Assembly: GCA_910586545.1 (NCBI GenBank)
Contig: CAJUIQ010000007.1
Location: 7,147 to 71,146 of the forward strand
DNA from: an uncultured Eubacteriales bacterium
Lineage (GTDB): Bacteria > Bacillota > Clostridia > Oscillospirales > CAG-272
Length of the DNA: 64,000 nt
Direction: 5' to 3'
The notes beneath the pieces are model-generated. The model saw only the letters and a list, made by a program, of their open reading frames with translations, did no database searches and was not told where the DNA came from. Position numbers and translations under genes: made by a program. Shown here in pieces: positions 17,517 to 25,691 of the stretch (position 1 is the stretch's first letter; every line of letters begins with the position of its first letter).

Positions 17517-17579
17517 AGGCTATATCGTATGTTTGGACGGATTGCATAATACTATATATTGTATTGCGCTAAAAAACAA
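17517..17579. promoter_or_regulatory. Distal NrdR-like pair and possible second nrdD promoter
   Basis: A box at 17549-17564 (13 of 16 matches) has a weak partner at 17517-17532 (10 of 16), 32 bp apart. On the minus strand TTGTTT (17574-17579), 17 nt and TATAGT (17551-17556) could be a second promoter whose -10 lies in the box. Confidence 0.5.
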
Positions 17580-17597
17580 CGCGCTTGCATATATGCT

Positions 17598-17637
17598 AAA
17601 ATCCCCACTGAAAATGATCTTTCAGTGGGGATTTTTT
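17598..17637. terminator. Terminator downstream of the cohesin/dockerin gene
   Basis: A 16-bp perfect stem (AAAATCCCCACTGAAA and its complement) around an ATGATC loop, with T runs on both sides. Confidence 0.8.
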
Positions 17638-17658
17638 CTTACGATACTGCCCTTTACT

Positions 17659-18726
17659 TTATTCAATATTCCAATCAGGCGGATAAGGTGCGTTTCCTGC
17701 CGCGATCCGGCAAAGCTGGACATAGTCCAGCATCGTGACCACATTATCTCCATTTATGTCCGCTGCATCGTACATTTGCAGTGGAACGGAAGAAAGAGAA
17801 GCGGCGACTCTGCGCAGATAAATGATATCAGCGGAAGTGATGGCGCCATCGTTGTCCAGATCTCCTTTTTTCCAGCGTTCCACAATCGGCAAAGCTTCCT
17901 CTTTGGTTTCCTGACAAGCATCGCAGGTATACAGACCAACCCCTTCGATTTCAAATGTGGGAGAGACGATTTCCTGTGTAAGCACCCATTGGTGACCAGG
18001 TGTGGGGACACGTTCTTCTGTAATGGTATTCTGGCAATATGTGCAAACTTGGTATACATATCCGTCTTCTGTACATGTGGGAGGCGTAGTCTGGGTTTGG
18101 AGATTGTGCTTTCCATACTCGCTTTTTCCTACAATATTAAGTGTTGTTACGTCGACGAGCTGATTGTCCCAAGTGATAAAAGGGCGTTTGTCGTACGTTA
18201 CTTTAAAGCCATAATCTTCTTCCGTATCTAATATATCAAATACCAGTGTGCAGAGGAGGCCGTTCTTTGTATTGTTGCTCATCATGTCGGCATATTGCGC
18301 GGTATAAGAAAAGGGACTACTTTCCGGCGGCTTGGTGGTCCAGCACTCACTGTTTGTCCAAATATCACCGTTGATACGTGCTGTAGGAGCCAGCGCGGCT
18401 GCGTTATAATGGAAAATCATCCGCATAGAATAAATACCTGGGTTGTTTTCCAGTTTTACTGTCACGACAAGCTGCCCATCCTGTACGGCGCTTTCTAAAA
18501 GAACGTAACAAGAATCAGGAAGTACAGGCTCGTCCGCCGCGACTTTGTAAGAATCTCCGCAGAGGCTGCAGGTATAGACAATTTGTTCTTTTTCCATGCA
18601 GGTAGCCTCTTCAATTGTCTGCTCGTAAGTATGTTCACAGTCCGCCGCGAAAACTTGTCCAACCAGAGGAGTGATCAGAAGCATAGATATGCAAAGCATC
18701 ACTGACAAAAGAGATTTAAAACGCAT
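17659..18726 (-). CDS. Secreted protein with cohesin-like and dockerin type I domains
   Basis: The 355-residue protein begins with a signal peptide (MRFKSLLSVMLC... cleavage after QVFA). Around residues 70-200 it has a cohesin-like beta domain (VTVKLENNPGIYSMRMIFHY). Two Cys-pair modules flank it (CSLCGDSY; CTYCQNTI, then CDACQETK). The C-terminus (about 285-345) is a dockerin with two Ca-binding repeats, DLDNDGAITSADI and DINGDNVVTMLDYV. Cohesin-dockerin pairs assemble multi-protein complexes on or outside the cell. I chose the second ATG (18726), 9 nt after AAAGG. Confidence 0.85.
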   Translation of the reverse strand: MRFKSLLSVMLCISMLLITPLVGQVFAADCEHTYEQTIEEATCMEKEQIVYTCSLCGDSYKVAADEPVLPDSCYVLLESAVQDGQLVVTVKLENNPGIYSMRMIFHYNAAALAPTARINGDIWTNSECWTTKPPESSPFSYTAQYADMMSNNTKNGLLCTLVFDILDTEEDYGFKVTYDKRPFITWDNQLVDVTTLNIVGKSEYGKHNLQTQTTPPTCTEDGYVYQVCTYCQNTITEERVPTPGHQWVLTQEIVSPTFEIEGVGLYTCDACQETKEEALPIVERWKKGDLDNDGAITSADIIYLRRVAASLSSVPLQMYDAADINGDNVVTMLDYVQLCRIAAGNAPYPPDWNIE

Positions 18727-18765
18727 AGGATTCATCCTTTCAATAATATATTATCTACATTTATT

Positions 18766-18794
18766 ATAGTATCATATTTTCTATTGCTGGTCAA
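18766..18794 (-). promoter_or_regulatory. Promoter of the cohesin/dockerin gene
   Basis: Minus strand TTGACC (18789-18794), 17-nt spacer, TACTAT (18766-18771). Confidence 0.6.
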
Positions 18795-18827
18795 GACGGG
18801 AAAACGTACATTTGCATCGCGGTATAA

Positions 18828-18856
18828 TTGACAAATGGCACAACATATGATAACAT
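18828..18856 (+). promoter_or_regulatory. asd promoter
   Basis: TTGACA (18828-18833), 17-nt spacer, TAACAT (18851-18856). Divergent from the cohesin/dockerin promoter. Confidence 0.6.
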
Positions 18857-18883
18857 AGACTCAATATAAATTTATAATCCAGT

Positions 18884-18909
18884 AAAGGACCGGGCAATGC
18901 CCGGATATG
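18884..18909 (+). promoter_or_regulatory. Ribosome binding site separated from the asd start by a hairpin
   Basis: AAAGGA (18884-18889) is 17 nt from ATG 18907. The gap is filled exactly by CCGGGC-AAT-GCCCGG (18890-18904), a 6-bp hairpin, plus AT. Folding would bring the site to about normal distance from the start. Confidence 0.5.
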
Positions 18910-20001
18910 GTGACAATCGTGGCCGGCAAAATCAGAGCGGGAATCGTTGGAGCAACAGGGATGGTAGGACAGCGGTTTATTACGCTTTTGGAAAATCATC
19001 CCTATTTTGAAGTAACTGCCCTTGCTGCAAGCGCACGCAGCGCTGGCACAAAATATACGGATGCAGTGGGTGACAGATGGAAGCTGTCCTGCGAGATTCC
19101 GGCATATGCCCGGGATATGGTGGTAATGGATGCCGCCGATATTGCTGCTATGAAGGAGAAGGTAGACTTTATTTTTTGCGCAGTTGATATGAAAAAAGAC
19201 GCGGTTATTGCGATGGAAGAAGCTTATGCAAAGGCGGAACTGCCTGTTATATCCAACAATAGTGCAAACCGGTGGACGCCGGATGTGCCTATGCTGATTC
19301 CGGAAATCAACGACGGCCATGCGGCGGTCATTGCCGATCAGAAAAAACGGCTGGGAACGACGCGGGGATTTATCGCGGTGAAGCCCAACTGCTCCATTCA
19401 GAGTTATGTGCCTATGCTTACGCCTCTGCGTAAGTTTGGCGTGCGCCAGGTAGTAGTCAGCACCTATCAGGCAATCAGCGGGGCCGGCAAAACATTCCGG
19501 GAAATGCCGGAAATAGTAGATAATGTCATTCCCTTCATCGGCGGTGAGGAAGAAAAAAGCGAGCGGGAGCCTTTGCGTATCTGGGGAGAATATAAAGACG
19601 GCGTAATTGTGCCCGCCGAGGATACCATTATCACCAGCCAGTGTATTCGTGTGCCTGTTCTGGACGGACACATGGCTACGGTATTTGTAAATTTTGAGAA
19701 CAAGCCTACCAAAGAACAGATTCTTTCTGAGTGGAAGGCATTTAAGGGCCTGCCGCAGACGTTGGGCCTGCCGCATGCGCCGGAGCAGTTTATTACATAT
19801 TTTGAAGAAGACAATCGTCCCCAGACCCATTTGGATAGAGACATCTGCGGTGGAATGGGTGTCAGCGCAGGTCGTCTGCGTGAAGATACGCTCTTTGACT
19901 GGAAGTTTGTAGGACTTTCTCATAACACTCTGCGCGGTGCCGCTGGCGGAGCGCTGCTGTCCGCGGAACTGTTGTATAAATTGGGATATCTGGACGTTTA
20001 A
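18907..20001 (+). CDS. asd: Aspartate-semialdehyde dehydrogenase (archaeal/fungal-type)
   Basis: The enzyme reduces aspartyl phosphate to aspartate semialdehyde with NADPH, feeding lysine/diaminopimelate, threonine and methionine synthesis. The 364-residue protein has GATGMVGQRF at the N-terminus, the catalytic Cys162 in KPNCSIQSY, and the substrate motif STYQAISGAGK. The sequence fits the archaeal/yeast-like subfamily seen in many Clostridia rather than the E. coli type. ATG 18907 is 17 nt after an AAAGGA, separated by a hairpin. It is followed 34 nt later by an alpha/beta hydrolase. Confidence 0.93.
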   Translation: MVTIVAGKIRAGIVGATGMVGQRFITLLENHPYFEVTALAASARSAGTKYTDAVGDRWKLSCEIPAYARDMVVMDAADIAAMKEKVDFIFCAVDMKKDAVIAMEEAYAKAELPVISNNSANRWTPDVPMLIPEINDGHAAVIADQKKRLGTTRGFIAVKPNCSIQSYVPMLTPLRKFGVRQVVVSTYQAISGAGKTFREMPEIVDNVIPFIGGEEEKSEREPLRIWGEYKDGVIVPAEDTIITSQCIRVPVLDGHMATVFVNFENKPTKEQILSEWKAFKGLPQTLGLPHAPEQFITYFEEDNRPQTHLDRDICGGMGVSAGRLREDTLFDWKFVGLSHNTLRGAAGGALLSAELLYKLGYLDV

Positions 20002-20035
20002 TCAGCATATAGGTAGAAAGGACATAAAACAAGAA

Positions 20036-20851
20036 ATGACCTGCGATACGATTTATCTGCGCGAGGGAGACCAAAATGTGCGCCTGTGCACATATATTGC
20101 AAACAATACAGGAGATATGTGCGTTCGGCCCAGAGACGCAGTACTCGTCCTTCCCGGCGGCGCGTATGCGTTCTTGGCGGAACGGGAGGCGGAGCCTGCC
20201 GCCAAAACATTTCTTGCAGCGGGTTGCAATGCGTTTGTGCTGTATTATTCTATCGGGGAGAATGCAAAATATCCCCGCCCACTGGTAGACGTTTCTTTGG
20301 CGATCTGCCACATTCGGGAAAATGCGGAGAAGTACAACATTGATCCTGACCGGATCTTTGTGTGCGGTTTTTCTGCCGGCGGCCATTTGGCTGGCGCTAT
20401 TGGTACCCTGTGGGACAGAGAGTATGCCAAAGCTACGCCGGAGATGCCCTTTGGAATGAACAAGCCGCGCGGCGTGATTCTGTCCTATCCGGTGATCAGT
20501 ATGGGAGAGTATGCGCACGAATACTCCAGAGAGATGATTTGCGGAACTGGATCGGATGCGGAGCAGTGGAAGCGGGAATGCTCCCTGGAGTTGCAGGTGG
20601 GGGAAAATACCGTGCCTGCATTTATCTGGCAGACGCAGAATGACGACTGTGTGCCGATTCAGAATGCCATGCTGTATGCGCAGGCGTTGATTGCGCACAA
20701 TATTCCCATGGAATTGCATATATACCCAAAGGGGCCTCATGGAATGTCTGTGGCAACGGCTGAGACGTCTCAGCATGATCCGGCTAAGAGCGATCCCCAT
20801 ATAGGTGGCTGGGTAAAGGCTGCACTGGAATGGCTGCAAATAGTTTCATAA
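20036..20851 (+). CDS. Alpha/beta hydrolase (acetylesterase-like)
   Basis: The 271-residue protein has the alpha/beta hydrolase fold with oxyanion motif LPGGAYAFLAER, nucleophile elbow GFSAGGHLAG, a probable acid in QNDDCVP and a terminal His in YPKGPHGMS. Related enzymes are xylan or sugar acetylesterases. No signal peptide is present, suggesting cytoplasmic deacetylation of imported sugars. The start ATG 20036 follows GAAAGGA by 13 nt. The reading frame extends upstream into asd, but that part is out of family. It is likely cotranscribed with asd. Confidence 0.8.
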   Translation: MTCDTIYLREGDQNVRLCTYIANNTGDMCVRPRDAVLVLPGGAYAFLAEREAEPAAKTFLAAGCNAFVLYYSIGENAKYPRPLVDVSLAICHIRENAEKYNIDPDRIFVCGFSAGGHLAGAIGTLWDREYAKATPEMPFGMNKPRGVILSYPVISMGEYAHEYSREMICGTGSDAEQWKRECSLELQVGENTVPAFIWQTQNDDCVPIQNAMLYAQALIAHNIPMELHIYPKGPHGMSVATAETSQHDPAKSDPHIGGWVKAALEWLQIVS

Positions 20852-20877
20852 AAAGGGAGGTACTCTCCCTTTTTTTT
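20851..20877 (+). terminator. Terminator after the alpha/beta hydrolase gene
   Basis: AAAAGGGAG and CTCCCTTTT pair around GTACT, followed by a T tract. The stop codon abuts the stem. Confidence 0.85.
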
Positions 20878-20899
20878 GTGTCGGAAAGCGCTTATATTC

Positions 20900-20928
20900 T
20901 TGCATTTTTCGATGTTTTATAGTACAAT
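20900..20928 (+). promoter_or_regulatory. Promoter of the PHP gene
   Basis: TTGCAT (20900-20905), 17-nt spacer, TACAAT (20923-20928). Confidence 0.55.
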
Positions 20929-20981
20929 GCATGTATCACGCAGGTGAAATCACTTTTGTGTACTGCTGTCGGAGGATGCTT

Positions 20982-21779
20982 ATGAAAATACGACACGACT
21001 TTCATATACACACCGAACTGTCCTTGTGCGCGGATGAATCGGCGACTGTAGAAAATTATTTGGAAATTGCAAAAAAAATAGGACTTACACATTTAGGCTT
21101 TTCCAATCATTTTTGGGATGAGAAAATTCCTGGCGCCACGCCTTTTTATGTGCCCCAGGATCTGTCTCACCTGCTCCGTCTGAAACCGGAGCTTGCCAGC
21201 CGCGCTGATCCTTACATTAAGATGTATTTTGGCTGCGAGACGGAATACGACCCCATTCGCAGGGACGTAACGATCACAGAAGAAACTGCGCAGCAATTTG
21301 ATTTTATTTTGGTTCCCAACTCCCATACCCACCTGATTATGCCCAGAAACTGTTACCAGCCGTATCAAAAGCATGTGGATTTTATGGTCCAGGCGTATGA
21401 AGATATTTTGAACAGTTCTGTATATCGATATATTACCGCCATCGCGCATCCCTTTGAAGCGGTAGGCTGTCCCTATGATTATACAATTTTAATAGATATG
21501 ATTTCCGACGATTGTTTCAAAAGACTGTTCAGCCAAACTGCCGAACGGGGAATCGCCATTGAAATCAATGTGGACTCTATGCATACAAAAACGGAAGAGG
21601 AGATCGCGTCCTGTTCCCAGATGCGCATGTTTCAAATTGCAAAGGACTGCGGGTGCAAGTTTTTGTTCGGGAGCGATGCACACAACAGCAAGGCGCATGA
21701 TTCTTATGCCCACGCAGATTTTGCTGCAGAACTATTGGGGCTGGATGAAAGTCGTATCCCGGAAATTGCGCTTATATAA
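20982..21779 (+). CDS. PHP domain phosphoesterase
   Basis: The 265-residue protein has the PHP metal motifs: HIHTELS near the start, the FSNHFW region, PNSHTHL, IAHPF and GSDAH near the end. PHP proteins are metal-dependent phosphoesterases; histidinol-phosphatase and related activities are known in proteins of this size. There is no his operon nearby, so the substrate is open. GGAGG lies 6 nt before ATG 20982. It is followed by the GH127 gene after 35 nt. Confidence 0.8.
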   Translation: MKIRHDFHIHTELSLCADESATVENYLEIAKKIGLTHLGFSNHFWDEKIPGATPFYVPQDLSHLLRLKPELASRADPYIKMYFGCETEYDPIRRDVTITEETAQQFDFILVPNSHTHLIMPRNCYQPYQKHVDFMVQAYEDILNSSVYRYITAIAHPFEAVGCPYDYTILIDMISDDCFKRLFSQTAERGIAIEINVDSMHTKTEEEIASCSQMRMFQIAKDCGCKFLFGSDAHNSKAHDSYAHADFAAELLGLDESRIPEIALI

Positions 21780-21814
21780 TTTGTTAATAAATCAATAAAA
21801 GGAATGGTTTAATT

Positions 21815-23653
21815 ATGAAAGAGAAACTGCAGCCTGTCACGGAAATACACCTGCAAATGGATGATGCTATAGGAAAACTCACGGAAGGCATTATAGATAA
21901 CTGGCTTATTGGAATCCGGGAATCGAACCCGGCCATTTTAGACATGCTGAAATATCCGGACAAAAAGCCAAACCGCAGACTGCTCCCCTGGTCGGGAGAA
22001 TTTGCGGGAAAATATATTACCTGTTCCGTACTGCTTTACCGTCTCACAAAAAATTCAAAGCTGTATACATATTTGCAGTCCTTTATCGCAGAGCTAATCG
22101 CACTGCAGAGAGAGAATGGATATTTGGGCTGCTGGCCATCCGACTGCCAGCTTTCCGGCCGTTCATCCGGAGAAAAGGTTGGAGACGAGGACCCATACAA
22201 TACTTGGGACGGATGGTCCCACTATCATATCATGTATGGACTGCTGCTGTGGTATCGGGAAACGGGCGATCGGTCCGCCTGGGACTGTGTGATAAAAATT
22301 GCAGATTTGTTCTGCGAAATGTTTTATAACGAAAAGCCCGGCAGCCGTCGGCTTTACGATATGGGCGAAACGGAAATGAATTATGCTGTAGGCCATGTGT
22401 TTGCCATTCTGTACAGGGAAACGCAGGCGCAAAAGTATTTGGATTTCGCATTGGAGGTTGTCCAGGATTTCGCCGCGCCAGGCTGTGGGGATTATTACCG
22501 CCTTGCCTTGGCGGATCAAGAATATTACAAAACGCCAAAGCCCCGGTGGGAAAGTCTGCATTCGATTATGGCGCTTGCCCAGCTGTATTATTGTACTGGT
22601 GAGAAAAGCTATAAAAAGGCGTTTGTCCAAATTTGGCGCAGCATCACGCAGACAGACGTCCACAATACAGGCGGTTTTTCTACAGGAGAGCAAGCTATTG
22701 GAAACCCATATGAAAGCGGCGCTATCGAAACCTGCTGCACCGTCGCTTATATGGCGCTGACAGCGGAAATGCTGCAGCTTACCGGCGACAGTGCGGCGGC
22801 AGATGCATTGGAACTTTCTACTTATAACGCGGGACTGGGCAGCTTCTCTCCGACCGGAAGATGGTCTACGTACAATACGCCCATGGAGGGAGATAAAAAA
22901 GCAAACTATTGGGAGATTGGCTTTCAATGCCGTCCCGGCAGTCCGGATTTGAACTGCTGCTCTGTAAACGCTCCGCGAATGTTTGGAGAACTTGCCCGCT
23001 GGGCCTATATGACAGACGGCCAGGCGCTCTACATCAATTATTATGGTGCGGGCGAAGGAGAAGTGAAGATTGGAGACAGCAGGCTTTGTGTTTGTCAGGA
23101 GACAGATTATCCCTATGACGGGAAGGTACGCATTCGGGTATCCGGTATAGAAGGTGCAGAGCGAAAAATATTTGTCCGCATTCCGTTTTGGTCTGAAAAA
23201 ACCAAAGTGCAGATTAATGATGGGATTCAGGAAGAAGCATGCCCCGGATATTTTCTGATAGAGCGGGAATGGTCGGATGGAGACACCATTGTCATTGATT
23301 TTGACATGGCCCTGCGATTTGCTCCAGGAGAAAAAGAATATACCGGCAAATGCTCGATATATCGTGGTCCCCTCCTTCTGGCCTACGATGGCTTTTACTG
23401 CGAGGATTCAATCCACGATGTTCCCCCGGAGATTGCTCTGGAAAATCTGCAGTTTGTACGGGCAGAGCCCGCATACCTTTGCGGCAGACTATTTCACTTT
23501 AACAGCAACGGGCAGCCGTTGGTTTTATGTGATATGCAGGCTGCCGGGGCCAGCGGCACGCCCTATACCACATGGTTGCCTGTAACCGGGTTTGGTCAGG
23601 CGTCTCCTGCCAGAGAAAATATTACGCGCAGCTATAAGCAGGCTGCAGTATAA
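21815..23653 (+). CDS. Beta-L-arabinofuranosidase, glycoside hydrolase family 127
   Basis: GH127 enzymes release L-arabinofuranose from beta-linked arabino-oligosaccharides using a zinc-bound cysteine nucleophile. In this 612-residue protein the zinc/catalytic residues are visible: Glu305 and Cys307 in AIETCCTV and Cys381-Cys382 in LNCCSV, matching the Glu338, Cys340, Cys417 and Cys418 of the Bifidobacterium enzyme HypBA1. A C-terminal beta region follows (about 440-610). No signal peptide is present. AAAGGA precedes the ATG. GH146 is the closest alternative family. Confidence 0.88.
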   Translation: MKEKLQPVTEIHLQMDDAIGKLTEGIIDNWLIGIRESNPAILDMLKYPDKKPNRRLLPWSGEFAGKYITCSVLLYRLTKNSKLYTYLQSFIAELIALQRENGYLGCWPSDCQLSGRSSGEKVGDEDPYNTWDGWSHYHIMYGLLLWYRETGDRSAWDCVIKIADLFCEMFYNEKPGSRRLYDMGETEMNYAVGHVFAILYRETQAQKYLDFALEVVQDFAAPGCGDYYRLALADQEYYKTPKPRWESLHSIMALAQLYYCTGEKSYKKAFVQIWRSITQTDVHNTGGFSTGEQAIGNPYESGAIETCCTVAYMALTAEMLQLTGDSAAADALELSTYNAGLGSFSPTGRWSTYNTPMEGDKKANYWEIGFQCRPGSPDLNCCSVNAPRMFGELARWAYMTDGQALYINYYGAGEGEVKIGDSRLCVCQETDYPYDGKVRIRVSGIEGAERKIFVRIPFWSEKTKVQINDGIQEEACPGYFLIEREWSDGDTIVIDFDMALRFAPGEKEYTGKCSIYRGPLLLAYDGFYCEDSIHDVPPEIALENLQFVRAEPAYLCGRLFHFNSNGQPLVLCDMQAAGASGTPYTTWLPVTGFGQASPARENITRSYKQAAV

Positions 23654-23657
23654 AAGA

Positions 23658-23690
23658 AACAACCGCTTTCCATTTTGGAAAGCGGTTGTT
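23658..23690. terminator. Hairpin after the GH127 gene
   Basis: A 14-bp perfect stem (AACAACCGCTTTCC and complement) with an ATTTT loop. There is no T tract after it, so termination is only probable. Confidence 0.5.
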
Positions 23691-23754
23691 GTCGTTCAGG
23701 CGGAATGCACAATACGCACATGCTGTTCATATGATGCCTATAGGTGGTGATCAT

Positions 23755-24663
23755 ATGAAAGAAAAAGTAGGACTTGTTCTAGGAGGGGGCGGCGGAAAAG
23801 GCGCTTACCAAATCGGCGTGTGGCGTGCCCTGCGGGAAGCAGCGATTGATACCAGGATAGATGCCGTAGCAGGCACATCTATAGGGGCTTTAAACGGCGC
23901 TCTGTTCTGTATGGGTAATTTAGAGACGGCGGAACAAGTGTGGGCGTCTATAAGTCCGACTCAAGTACTGACTGAAAAAGATATACATAAATGCTGCCAG
24001 TCTCTTTGCCGCTATGAACAGGGTACTTGTTCGGAGGGGTGGTTTTCTAATGCCGGTTTGGATGCATTGATAAAGCGTGTCGTAGATCCCAGAATTTTGA
24101 AAAATGGAACGCGAAACTTTTACGTGACGGCAGCCAAGTTGAAAAAACGCCCTTGCTTTTACAATTATGTAAAAAAACATTCTGAGGATAATATATTTAC
24201 ACGGGTGGCCTCTCTGCTGGCCATTAAGCTGTTTAAATATCAAACCACGCCAGTTTATTTTGATATTCGACGGCAAAAGACTGCGCTGATTGCGGATATT
24301 TTGCTCGCGTCTTCCGCGATTCCATTGATTTTTCCAGATATCAGTATAGAGGGAGAAGAATACATAGACGGAGGCATTGAAGACAACGTGCCGATTGCTC
24401 CGCTATATCAGAGAGGTGTCCGTAAAATAATTGTCGTCACTATGGAGGAGCGGGACAAAACCTGTACCCAATGCTTTCCCGACGCGCAGATTGTACACAT
24501 CAATTTAGCGGAAAGCACTTTGCAAAACTTTACCGGAACCTTGGATTTTACTGCAGAAAATGCAAAAAAGCGAATGGAGCAGGGATATTGGGATGGAAAG
24601 AAATACATTGCATCCATTCAGGAAATGCTTTGCGTATCTGCCGCCAAAACGGACTTTCAATAG
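23755..24663 (+). CDS. Patatin-like phospholipase
   Basis: The 302-residue protein has the patatin catalytic signature: oxyanion loop GGGGGKGAYQIG near the N-terminus, nucleophile elbow GTSIG and the catalytic Asp in DGGIEDNVP. Such enzymes hydrolyse acyl groups from phospholipids. It has no signal peptide. The start ATG 23755 follows AGGTGGTGA. It may be transcribed from GH127 through the imperfect terminator, since no clear promoter lies in the 100-nt gap. Confidence 0.85.
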   Translation: MKEKVGLVLGGGGGKGAYQIGVWRALREAAIDTRIDAVAGTSIGALNGALFCMGNLETAEQVWASISPTQVLTEKDIHKCCQSLCRYEQGTCSEGWFSNAGLDALIKRVVDPRILKNGTRNFYVTAAKLKKRPCFYNYVKKHSEDNIFTRVASLLAIKLFKYQTTPVYFDIRRQKTALIADILLASSAIPLIFPDISIEGEEYIDGGIEDNVPIAPLYQRGVRKIIVVTMEERDKTCTQCFPDAQIVHINLAESTLQNFTGTLDFTAENAKKRMEQGYWDGKKYIASIQEMLCVSAAKTDFQ

Positions 24664-24732
24664 CTGCGGTCCTTTATTTGCACAGGAACAGATAGATTTC
24701 CATATTATAAATAAAGAAAGGAGGGGAACAGT

Positions 24733-25176
24733 ATGAATCGAAACAGCAATCGTTTTCATATCCCTGTACAGGATCATGGTCCGCAGCCGTTTGTTACCAA
24801 TATTGATAAAGCGACTCGACAAAATACAAACTATCGAACAGCGCTGTGGACAGGCCAACATTTGCAGCTTACTTTAATGAGCATCCCGGTCGGCGGTGAG
24901 ATTGGATTGGAGGTGCATCCGGATACCGATCAGTTTTTGCGCATTGAAAGCGGAACTGGCATGGCTATGCTGGGGCCTGCTGAAAATCGACTGCACTATA
25001 AGCGTCCAGTTTCTGCTGGATTTGCAATTTTTGTGCCGGCGAGAACCTGGCACAATGTTGTAAACACAGGAAAACGTCCGCTTAAAATCTACACGATATA
25101 TGCCCCGCCGCATCATCCGCATGGTACCGTTCAGGCTACAAAAGCCATTGCCGATATGGAAGAGGAAACGCGCTAA
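24733..25176 (+). CDS. Cupin domain protein
   Basis: The 147-residue protein is a single small-barrel cupin. The first motif is GGEIGLEVHPDTDQFLRIE (GGEIG...H..TDQ...E) and the second is PARTWHNVVNTG, giving the expected His/Glu/His metal ligands. Cupins of this size bind a metal and act as small isomerases, dioxygenases or sensors; nothing nearby sets the role. GAAAGGAGGGG precedes the ATG. Confidence 0.8.
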   Translation: MNRNSNRFHIPVQDHGPQPFVTNIDKATRQNTNYRTALWTGQHLQLTLMSIPVGGEIGLEVHPDTDQFLRIESGTGMAMLGPAENRLHYKRPVSAGFAIFVPARTWHNVVNTGKRPLKIYTIYAPPHHPHGTVQATKAIADMEEETR

Positions 25177-25232
25177 AGTAAAATACCGCGGCTATTTCGC
25201 GGCGAACAAGACCTTTTGTAGAAATTTAACTA

Positions 25233-25269
25233 AAAAAGAAGAGAGGATCTATGATCCTCTCTTCTTTTT
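25233..25269. terminator. Bidirectional terminator between cupin gene and tRNA-Gln
   Basis: GAGAGGATC and GATCCTCTC extended by AAAAAGAA/TTCTTTTT form a 17-bp stem with a TAT loop. It touches the encoded CCA end of the tRNA. Confidence 0.85.
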
Positions 25270-25342
25270 GGCAGCGGAATAGGGATTCGAACCCCAACAA
25301 ACAGAGTCAGAGTCTGTCGTGCTACCGTTACACAATTCCGCT
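25269..25342 (-). tRNA. tRNA-Gln (CTG)
   Basis: The cloverleaf folds fully: acceptor AGCGGAA/TTCCGCT, D arm GTGT...GCAC, anticodon stem ACAGA/TCTGT with loop CTCTGAC (anticodon CTG), T loop TTCGAAT. CCA is encoded at 25271-25269. Confidence 0.93.
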
Positions 25343-25359
25343 TTTTCATTGCGTTCATT

Positions 25360-25388
25360 ATTATACCAATCTATGAAGCGCTTGTCAA
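25360..25388 (-). promoter_or_regulatory. tRNA-Gln promoter
   Basis: Minus strand TTGACA (25383-25388), 17-nt spacer, TATAAT (25360-25365): perfect consensus. Confidence 0.8.
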
Positions 25389-25439
25389 TAGTTTTTTCCA
25401 AAAAAAGATTTTTCATACATTTCATATGAAAATATGCGT

Positions 25440-25468
25440 TTGACAAATTGATTTTTATGCGGTATAAT
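25440..25468 (+). promoter_or_regulatory. Perfect-consensus promoter for the rsmE leader
   Basis: TTGACA (25440-25445), 17-nt spacer, TATAAT (25463-25468). It is divergent from the tRNA-Gln promoter. Confidence 0.8.
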
Positions 25469-25474
25469 AGCCGC

Positions 25475-25691
25475 AGGGCGGCTATTGACGGCTGATTTAC
25501 ATCAGCTTCGCTGCTGTCGCCATCTGAATGATGGCATTTGAACCTGACGATTCAGAAATTATGGTACAACAACCGCAGGCCACCGGCTATTGCCGCGTGC
25601 TGTCATTATGAGTAAATACTATTTCAGTATGCGCCGGCGTCCACCGGCGTAAATTATTGTATGGAAGCCGCATAGGCGGTACGGAGAGACT
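25475..25691 (+). ncRNA. Long structured leader or small RNA upstream of rsmE
   Basis: About 217 nt separate the predicted start site and rsmE. Local hairpins include GCTGAT-TTAC-ATCAGC, GCCATC-TGAAT-GATGGC, CTGA-CGAT-TCAG, CGCCGG-CGTCCA-CCGGCG and CCGC-ATAG-GCGG. Alternative long-range pairs also exist (ATTTAC with GTAAAT; GCGGCT with AGCCGC). A 27-codon frame beginning ATGATGGCATTT and ending near 25611 has no ribosome binding site. I recognise no known riboswitch; 6S-like RNA or an attenuator are possible. Confidence 0.45.

Noticed and set aside
17533..18231. A 232-codon plus-strand frame opposite the cohesin/dockerin gene
   Set aside because: It begins in the terminator and is antisense to a well-supported gene.
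25528..25611. A 27-codon frame (ATGATGGCATTT...) in the rsmE leader
   Set aside because: No ribosome binding site; it overlaps hairpins. It is mentioned under the leader but not called as a gene.
25475..25691. Identification of the rsmE leader as 6S RNA
   Set aside because: No convincing rod-like fold with a central bubble could be drawn by eye; kept as an unassigned structured RNA.
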